Shown: positions 54,801-62,200 of the stretch, in pieces
Layout: every line of letters begins with the position of its first letter
Position numbering within the stretch: position 1 is the first letter of the stretch
From: Anaerolineae bacterium
GTDB taxonomy: Bacteria > Chloroflexota > Anaerolineae > Aggregatilineales > UBA2796
Reading direction: 5' to 3'
Length of the DNA stretch: 64,000 nt
NCBI GenBank assembly: GCA_020851855.1
Contig: JADZBY010000435.1
Coordinates: 1 to 64,000 of the forward strand
Translations under genes and position numbers: made by a program
Notes under the pieces: model-generated
The model's input: the letters and a program-made list of their open reading frames with translations, nothing else
What the model was told of the DNA's origin: nothing
Database searches by the model: none

Positions 54801-55481
54801 CGCTATCCGCACCAGCAGATCGGCAGAATCTGTTTCTACTGTGGTGTAAGCAGTAGTGTTCATTCATTGCGCGGTGAGGTAGAGAAGGCAAGGGCGAAAC
54901 GGGATGAAGCTGTGAACATGATGACTAGAGCCTCGGGAAAACCTGTCGAAGAATGGACCGCCGCACCCTACTACTACTGACTGAGCAAGATGCTGCAAGC
55001 AGAGGGCGAGTTCGCCCTTGTGACCCAATACATGGAGAAGGCTCTTCATTCTCCACTGTGGTTTTGGGGAAAGTTCAACCTCTATGCCTTACTGATCGAC
55101 ACAGCCGCGCAGCAGCGCGACCTATTAGCGCTGCGCCAGTATATGGTGCCAGCAGAAGAAAGCGCGCTGCAAAACGATCACCACTTGTATATCGGCGTTG
55201 CCTACCGCGCCAAGGGCGTCATGTATCGGCTGATGAGCGACTATCGAGAGGCCGAATTGTGGCTGACGAAGGCACTCGAAGTCTTTGAGAAGTTGCAGAC
55301 GCGCTGGCAAATTGGGCGCACTTTCTACGAGCTCGGCGAACTGGCTCATCTGCAGGACAATACACTTGCCGCATACGGTCACTATTCCAGGGCGCTGGCG
55401 AGTTTTGAGGCTCTTGGCGCAGTGCCAGACGCAAAGCGAACTCGAATCGCATTAGGCACGCTGAACATCACTGCTCAATGA
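51813..55481 (+). pseudogene. BTAD/SARP-type AAA regulator interrupted by an in-frame TGA
   Basis: From a TTG at 51813 (LELFVLGTPYIQRDGLPV) the protein has a winged-helix-like N-terminus (RHGRDTLAALFWPEDDEAHA) and a BTAD helical region (about 95-255; AISYARRWLAVDPLDEAAHR). An AAA ATPase follows, with LVGREQEAAEI, P-loop GEAGIGKTR (333-341), LLVIEDLHWADAST and TEGNPFFTEEV, then TPR repeats. TGA at 54978-54980 follows AAPYYY. The same frame continues for 166 codons (MLQAEGEFALVTQYMEKAL through FEALGAVPDAKRTR), which are further TPR repeats. Only the last repeats are lost, so a shortened protein may still work. Family proteins activate secondary-metabolite or stress genes. Confidence 0.82.
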
Positions 55482-55725
55482 TCAGGCGGTTCTCGACGCC
55501 GCTCGCCATAGATCGCAACCCCAACCTCCACCTCACCTCCACCCAAACATCAATCGAAAGTTTGACGACTGAGACTCAGTGTGTCTGTACTCTGAACAAG
55601 TAAGCTCTGCCGCACCTACCAAAACGGCATACGACCACAATGCTCCTTGGAACGATTATGGGACGGTCTTTTCCTAGACTGAATCTGCAGGGAGGCCTTT
55701 GTTCCCATATAGAAAGGACACAAAA

Positions 55726-56301
55726 GTGCTGTTGACTAGAGCCTCCAAGATCGTACTCATCTTAGTCGCCGTCGGCCTGGCAGTGCCGATTGTCACTGCA
55801 CAGGATGATCCGGCGACTCGAGCGAAGATTGAGAATGCCATGAGCGCGGCCCCTGCGGCTATCGCTCAAGACGCAACCATCCTGGATTGGGACTTCAACG
55901 ACGATGGGAAATTCGTCGTCCTGCGCGAAGGCACGAATGGCTGGGCCTGCCTGCCGGATGATCCAGCCACACCGATCAACAACCCAATCTGCCTCGACGT
56001 GGTGTTCATGGAGTGGCTCTATGCGTTCCTTGGCGGAGTTGAGCCGAATGTGACTGCCCCAGGATTTGTCTATACGCTCCAGGGGGAACAAGTCTTCAGC
56101 AACAGTGATCCCTATGCAGCGGAGCCAGCGGCGGATCAATGGATGACTTCGGCCCCTTACATGTCGATTGTGCTGCCCGCAATGGTGGATCTGAGCGGCA
56201 TCACGACGGACGAACACTCTGATGGCCCCTTCGTCATGTGGGCAGGTACACCATATCAGCACCTCATGGTGCCGGTGGGGGACGCGGAGGAAGACCAATA
56301 A
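55726..56301 (+). CDS. Secreted hypothetical protein
   Basis: 191 residues from a GTG at 55726 with AAAGGA 10 bp upstream; an upstream TTG at 55699 is less likely. A signal peptide is clear (SKIVLILVAVGLAVPIVTA, cleavage before QDD). The mature part contains DWDFNDDGKFVVLREGTNGW and CLPDDPATPINNPICLD with two Cys that may pair, and YMSIVLPAMVDLSG later. It resembles small exported proteins of unknown role with a DUF-type fold; none is named with confidence. It is followed after 90 bp by a two-domain sulfurtransferase. Confidence 0.72.
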   Translation: MLLTRASKIVLILVAVGLAVPIVTAQDDPATRAKIENAMSAAPAAIAQDATILDWDFNDDGKFVVLREGTNGWACLPDDPATPINNPICLDVVFMEWLYAFLGGVEPNVTAPGFVYTLQGEQVFSNSDPYAAEPAADQWMTSAPYMSIVLPAMVDLSGITTDEHSDGPFVMWAGTPYQHLMVPVGDAEEDQ

Positions 56302-56391
56302 GATACGCCAGAATGGCTCTGACACATAACTAACAGCCTAAGGCACCGGCAATGAGATGGGCAACAGGTAGATGAAACATAGGAGGTAACC

Positions 56392-57261
56392 ATGTCAGGC
56401 TACGCGCATCCCGAAATGCTTGTAAGTACACAGTGGGCTGCTGACCATCTGAACGACCCGAAGGTGCGCTTTGTCGAGGTCGGATTTAGCTCCGCCGCCT
56501 ACGACTCCGGGCATATACCGGGGGCAGTGTATTGGGCCTGGAATGGGAACGTCTTGCAGGTAGGCAGCCGCGATATCCTGGATTCGGCAGGTCTGGAAAC
56601 ACAGCTTTCACGTGCTGGAATCGCTCAGAATACAGCAGTCGTATTGTACGATGGCTTCAGCAATCTGCTGGCGGCAATGGGATTGTGGATGCTCAAAATA
56701 TACGGTCATCCAGACGTGCGCCTGTTGGATGGCGAACGAACCAAATGGGCAGACGAAGGTCGTCCGCTGACGGCGGATCTGCCAGCCGTTAGGCTAGTCG
56801 AATACAAAGCCAAAAAGCCGGACTGGACACTGCGAGCGCACCGTGACCTTGTTCTGGAGGGAATTGGTGACCCAAAGCGGGTGCTGGTGGATGCGCGCAC
56901 TGCGGCGATGTACAGCGGCGAAGACTCGATGGGTGGAAGCGTTGGCGGTCATATCCCTGGCGCGATCAATGTGCCAGCGGTGATGGAAACGGATAATGGT
57001 CAGTTTCGGCGCTGGGTTACGCCCACCACGAATGACGATGGGACTTTCAAGCCTGTCGACGAACTGCGTGCCTTATTTAGCGGCAAAGGCATTACCCCCG
57101 ACAAAGAAGTGCTCACTTACTGCGTGCGGGGTGGACTGTCCACTCATATGTGGTTCGTGCTGAAATTCCTGCTTGGCTATCCCATAGTGCGTGAATATGA
57201 TGGTTCCTGGTGCGAATGGGGAAATCTCATTGGTGTACCAGTCGAGCGAGTCGAAGTCTAG
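56392..57261 (+). CDS. Two-domain rhodanese (thiosulfate or mercaptopyruvate sulfurtransferase)
   Basis: 289 residues with AGGAGG-type ribosome site (ATAGGAGGTAACC). Two rhodanese units: residues 1-135 (inactive type; VRFVEVGFSSAAYDSGHIPGA) and about 150-285, with VLVDARTAAMYSG and the active loop TYCVRGGLSTHMWF (Cys near 244). CVRGGLS is close to the CRxGxx[R/T] loop of thiosulfate sulfurtransferases. It transfers sulfane sulfur, probably in the cytoplasm, since no signal peptide is visible. A single-domain rhodanese lies at 43928. Confidence 0.9.
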   Translation: MSGYAHPEMLVSTQWAADHLNDPKVRFVEVGFSSAAYDSGHIPGAVYWAWNGNVLQVGSRDILDSAGLETQLSRAGIAQNTAVVLYDGFSNLLAAMGLWMLKIYGHPDVRLLDGERTKWADEGRPLTADLPAVRLVEYKAKKPDWTLRAHRDLVLEGIGDPKRVLVDARTAAMYSGEDSMGGSVGGHIPGAINVPAVMETDNGQFRRWVTPTTNDDGTFKPVDELRALFSGKGITPDKEVLTYCVRGGLSTHMWFVLKFLLGYPIVREYDGSWCEWGNLIGVPVERVEV

Positions 57262-57446
57262 TGCGTATGTGAGGGTTTGGCAGCAAGATAGTTGAGCAGA
57301 CGGCGGATGTGGCCCAGGTAGACCAGCGCCACACTGCTGCCGTGCAGCGTACGATCACCCGGGGCGAGGCAGGAGCTGGAAGCGCGCGTCAGCAATAAGG
57401 CCGACGCTCTCCCAGCCAACTCAAACTCTGCTCACACGGCACCTGG

Positions 57447-57656
57447 AATGAGCGCATGCTCGTTGAGACTGCCCTGTCCCTGGCCACCATGGTCTGTCAC
57501 CTCAAGAAGGTCTTTCATTGCACCCATGCTCATGTTGAAGTGCGTCTAGCCTATCTGGCCGCCATGTTCAACATCCGGCTGGGACTCAACCGTGCGCTTC
57601 AGCCCGATGCTGCCCCCCACGTCCACCTTCTTCATCTCGCTCAATACGTCCTTTGA
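57447..57656 (+). pseudogene. Transposase C-terminal relic
   Basis: The frame reading ERMLVETALSLATMVCHLKK and then VEVRLAYLAAMFNIRLGL resembles the last helix pair of IS4/IS5-type DDE transposases (E-R-x-L-V-E-x-x-L-S, then a helix with L-A-x-x-x-A-A-x-N). No start, no catalytic residues and no terminal repeats were found, so it is a dead fragment. The rest of 57262-58028 shows no gene. Confidence 0.5.
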
Positions 57657-58028
57657 ACTAGCACCAATGGTTATATAGCGAAGACCTCCTAGGCAAGCCC
57701 TTGCTGTGCGACTCCGCTGGATTCTCCCTTCAACCAAGCTACTGAAAACGGTGTAACCAAGGGGGTGGGAAAAAGTACGGAAAGCCCACCTACCGCCGCG
57801 AAACGCCTGTATGATGCGATCACACAGCGGGCCACATCGCAGATGAAAAGCGTTCGACAGGTGCACCTGCTTCGGATGTGCAGCCGATATCTCGATTTTA
57901 CGGTAGGACCAGAATGCGCAACGCGCGAGAGGGTCTGCATATGTCGACTACTGGAGCGAAACCCAGCGCCGAATCCGCGGCTGCTCACTTGATCAGTAGC
58001 GTACACTAGTGAACACAGGAAATGTGCG

Positions 58029-59192
58029 ATGAAACGTATAACGATAGGCTCAAGCCTGCTATGTGGGGTGGCCCTGCTCCTCATCGCGCTGAACGCTTCT
58101 TCATCTGCTGCAGTTGCAGCCTCATCAGATCCGACTCTGAACCTGGAGATCGTCTGGAAAGCTGAAACAGCCACTCACCCGATAGTGGGCGGCGGCAGCA
58201 TCGCCGTCGATGGACAGGGCAATCTGTACGTCACGGACTATGGGGCGGACGGGTATACCTTTCAGATCGTCAAGTTTGATGTGGAAGGCAGATTTGTCAC
58301 GGCGTGGGGCCAAACAGGCACCGCACCGGGCGAGTTCAACTGGCGTCCCGGAAACTCGGAGAACCCTCCCGATGCCGAAGGCGGTCCAGATGCTGGATTC
58401 ATCGCTGCTGATGCGGACGGAAATCTATACGTCGCCGACGGCTATAACTTCCGGGTGCAGAAGTTCGACGCGATGGGCAGTTACGTCCTGGAGTGGGGCG
58501 GTCCAATCGAGGACCGTGGCCAGGAGCGGAGCTGTCGGTTGCGCTCACTCGGCCTATGCCTGGAGTGGGAGAGCGCCGGTGATGACTATGGCCAGAGGCG
58601 CCCGTGCCGGTTGCGGTCACTCGGCCTGTGCCTGGAGTGGGCGACTGCGGGTAAAAGTGATGGGCAGTTTGGCTTTCCCGGAGCAGGCCCAATCTCTATC
58701 GACTCACTCGGCAATGTGTATGTCTCCGACTTCGCCCATGTGCAAAGGTTCAACAAGGAGGGATTACTTCTCAGCGAGTTCGGCATCGCTGGAACCGGAG
58801 ATGGCGAGTTCAATGGGGCGGCACAGGTCGGGTGGGATAGCCAGGGTAACTTGTATGTCCCTGACCTGCTCAATGGTCGCTTCCAAAAGTTCGATGCGGA
58901 GGGGAATTTCCTGCTTGCCGTCGGCAGTGCGGGCGATGCGGACGGCGAATTCGGCTTTCCGCTTCAGGTTGTGGTCGATAGCCAGGACCGCGTCTTCGTC
59001 ACCGACAACACCAACCGCCTGCAGATGTTCGATACGTACGGCAATTTCCTCGCCAAGTGGACCGATCCAGGCAACGGAGAAGGTCCCTATGCAGTTCTGG
59101 GGGCCGTAGCTGTCGATGCGGAAGACAACCTATACATCGCCTACTACCGTGAGGAGGATGGAATCACGATCTACAAGTTCCGGCAGGAGTAG
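58029..59192 (+). CDS. Secreted NHL-repeat beta-propeller protein
   Basis: 387 residues. A signal peptide (SSLLCGVALLLIALNASSSA) is followed by NHL-type repeats: GSIAVDGQGNLYVTDYGA, ADADGNLYVADGYNFRVQKF, SIDSLGNVYVSDFAHVQRF, GWDSQGNLYVPDLLNGRFQ and VVDSQDRVFVTDNTNRLQMF. They would form a six-bladed propeller used for binding ligands at the cell surface. Between blades two and three lies a 48-residue insert of two near-identical 24-residue units, rich in Cys, Arg and Leu (see the 72-bp repeat). That part does not look like NHL sequence. Transcription probably ends at the hairpin after the stop. Confidence 0.85.
   Translation: MKRITIGSSLLCGVALLLIALNASSSAAVAASSDPTLNLEIVWKAETATHPIVGGGSIAVDGQGNLYVTDYGADGYTFQIVKFDVEGRFVTAWGQTGTAPGEFNWRPGNSENPPDAEGGPDAGFIAADADGNLYVADGYNFRVQKFDAMGSYVLEWGGPIEDRGQERSCRLRSLGLCLEWESAGDDYGQRRPCRLRSLGLCLEWATAGKSDGQFGFPGAGPISIDSLGNVYVSDFAHVQRFNKEGLLLSEFGIAGTGDGEFNGAAQVGWDSQGNLYVPDLLNGRFQKFDAEGNFLLAVGSAGDADGEFGFPLQVVVDSQDRVFVTDNTNRLQMFDTYGNFLAKWTDPGNGEGPYAVLGAVAVDAEDNLYIAYYREEDGITIYKFRQE
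58518..58661 (+). repeat. Two 72-bp tandem repeats inside the NHL gene
   Basis: Copies 58518-58589 and 58590-58661 both start GGCCAG and share blocks such as TGCCTGGAGTGGG. Each encodes 24 residues of the type CRLRSLGLCLEW. The frame is kept, so the protein stays open. Confidence 0.8.
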
Positions 59193-59209
59193 ATTGTAAT
59201 CGAGGCATC

Positions 59210-59258
59210 GGCTGCGTGCGGTTGTCCTATCTCCAGACTCGAGTCTCTGCACGCAGCC
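59210..59258. terminator. Terminator-like nested hairpin after the NHL gene
   Basis: Outer arms GGCTGCGTGC (59210-59219) and GCACGCAGCC (59249-59258); inner palindrome AGACTCGAGTCT (59235-59246). There is no T-run, so a transcription end or an operator are both possible. Confidence 0.5.
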
Positions 59259-59291
59259 CCTTCCGATAGTTATTAGGCGGAGGGCTCGGCC

Positions 59292-62200
59292 GTGGACGCC
59301 ACTAATCAGGTTAGTGTGAAAGGATATGAGCTGAAAGAGCGCCTCGGTGAAGGCGGCTTCAGCGTGGTCTATCGAGCGACCCAGAAGGCAGTAGGCCGCG
59401 AGGTGGCAATCAAAATCATCCTGCCTGGGCTCGCCAACCAATCCGAGTTCATCCGCAGTTTTGATGGCGAAGCGCAGATCGTGGCGCGGCTTGAACATCC
59501 CCACATCACACCGCTTTACGACTACTGGCGTGACCCGCAAGGTGCCCACCTCGTGATGCGCTGGCTGCGAGGAGGCAGTCTGCGCGACACGCTGAAGAAA
59601 GGGCGCTTTGAGCTCCGTGCCGCCGCGTTGCTGCTCGATCAGGTCGCAGGTGCCTTATCTCTTGCTCACCGCAATGGGGTGATTCACCGCGACGTCAAGC
59701 CTGGGAACATCCTGCTCGACGAGGATGGTAACGCCTATCTGACGGATTTTGGGATTGCGAAAGACGTGACGGTGGCTGGAATGGACGCGGCCACCAGCGC
59801 CGTTGTCGGCTCACCAGACTACATTGCGCCGGAGCAAGCGCGGGGCGAACCGGTCACGCCGCGCACGGATATATATAGCCTCGGTGTAACCATGTATGAA
59901 GTCCTCACCGGCCAACATCCTTTCCAGGCTGTCTCGTCGGTGGAACGCCTGTACAAGCACATCAACGACCCATTGCCAGCGATCGATTTTCTCGAAGCCG
60001 GAGTGGCACCGGAGGTTAACCGCGTTATCCAAAAGGCGACATCGAAGAATCCGGAATACCGATACCCGGATGCGTTGGCCTTCGCTGCCGAATTCCGCGA
60101 TGCGGTCGGATTCAACCGCACACCAACCGGTGTGTCGGAATTGCTGACGCCGCGCGAACACGAGATTCTTCATTTGATCATTGATGGGCTATCCAACAAG
60201 GAAATCGCGCAGCGGCTGACGGTGGCGCTCAGTACCGTAAAATGGTACGTCAACCAGATTTACGGCAAGCTGGGCGTTCGTAGCCGAGTGCAAGCTATAG
60301 TCCGGGGGCGCGAGCTGGCACTAATCGTGAGGCCTGGCCAGGTAACTACCCAAGCACCCGTCCCTACGGAGGATTTTTGCCCCAAGAACCCCTACAAGGG
60401 CTTGCACGCCTTCCAATCTGCCGATCATCAGGACTTCTTCGGCAGAGAAAAGGTTACAGCGAAGCTGGTCAAGCGCCTGGCCGAAGGCGGCGAGTACAGC
60501 CGTTTCTTGGCCGTCGTCGGGCCTAGCGGCAGCGGCAAGTCGAGCCTGGTGAAGGCTGGGCTCATTCCAGCGCTCTGGCGGGGCGATTTACCGGGCTCGG
60601 AGAAGTGGTTCATCGTGGAGATGCTGCCGGGTGCGCGGCCGCTGGATGAGCTGGAAGTGGCCCTCAGCAGAGTCGCAGCCAACCAGGCCGGAAATCTGCG
60701 AGAGCATCTGCAACGCGATAAATATGGACTACTGCGTGCCGCGAACCTGATATTGCCACATGATGGCAGCGATCTGCTGCTGGTCATCGACCAGTTTGAG
60801 GAAGTCTTCACGCAAGTTCAATTGGGGACGCATCGTGCCTTCTTTCTCGACCTGCTTTACGCGGCTGTCACCGCGTCGCGCAGCCGCGTTCGGGTGCTCG
60901 TGACGCTGCGGGCCGACTTCTATGATCAGCCGCTCCTTTACTCGCGTTTCGGGGAACTGGTGCGCAGCCGTCTGGAGACCATCATGCCTCTCTCCGCCGA
61001 CGAACTGGAACGCGCCATTGCCAAGCCGACACAGGGCGTCGGGGTGGCATTTGAGCCTGGGCTAGTATCTTCCATCGTGGCGGACGTCAACTATCAGCCT
61101 GGTGCTCTACCACTCCTCCAGTACGCGCTAACCGAGCTTTTCGAGCGGCGGGAAGGTCACCTGTTGACGCGCGAGGCATACCAGAGCATCGGCGGTACCG
61201 TCGGCGCATTGGCTCAGCGGGCCGATAAGTTCTACTCTAGCCTGAACGCTGCCGAACGGGATACGGTGAAGCAGATGTTCATGCGCCTGGTAACGCTCGG
61301 CGAAGGGACAGAGGACACACGACGACGTACATCGCGCTCCGAGCTTCTGGCGATTGCTTCTGATCCCGACATGATGGATGAGATAATTGACAGCTACACG
61401 GCGTCGCGGCTGCTGTCCCTCGACACCGATGCGGCCACGCGTATCCCGATAGTTGAGATGGCTCACGAGGCGCTGCTCCGCGAATGGGAGCGGCTGCGGG
61501 CATGGCTGAACGAAGGCCGTGATGAGATCAGACTACAGCGACAGCTCGCAGCAATGGCCACGGACTGGCACAAAACGCAGGGCGATGCAAGTTATCTGGC
61601 CCGCGGAGCTCGTCTCGAGCAGTTCGAAAAATGGGTCGAGGCGACCACGCTTTCTCTGTCGTTGGAGGAGCGGACTTATCTTGAGGCGAGCCTGGCCGAA
61701 CGGAAACGGCAGAGCGAAGCCGAGAGCCAACGACAAGCGCGCGAAAGACTACTGGAACGCCGCTCGGTTCGTTTCTTGCGCGCGCTGGTCTTCGTCCTAC
61801 TGCTCGCCATAGTCGGGGCGCTGGGCCTGACAGGCGCTGCTCTCAACGAGCGCAACAATGCCCAACGCAGCGCTGCAGAGTCGCAATTCGTAGCGCTTAC
61901 CGCCGGCTCGCAGGCGGCGCTCGCCACTGGCAACACAGATCTGGCGATCGCCCTTGCCCTGGAGGCAGTCCGCCTTGATCCAGGATCAGCAGTAGCACAG
62001 GTCACGTTGAGTGAGGCAGCTTACGCCCCTGGAACGATTCGCCGCTTTGTCGGACATGACGGTGCCGTGCCAGCGTTCGCAATCAGCCCGGACGGCCTCA
62101 CCGTGATGTCAGCGTCAGACGACACGACCATGATTCTGTGGGATATTCAGTCTGGGCAAATGCTGCGGCGCTTTGAAGGTCATACTGACAAGGTGATGAG

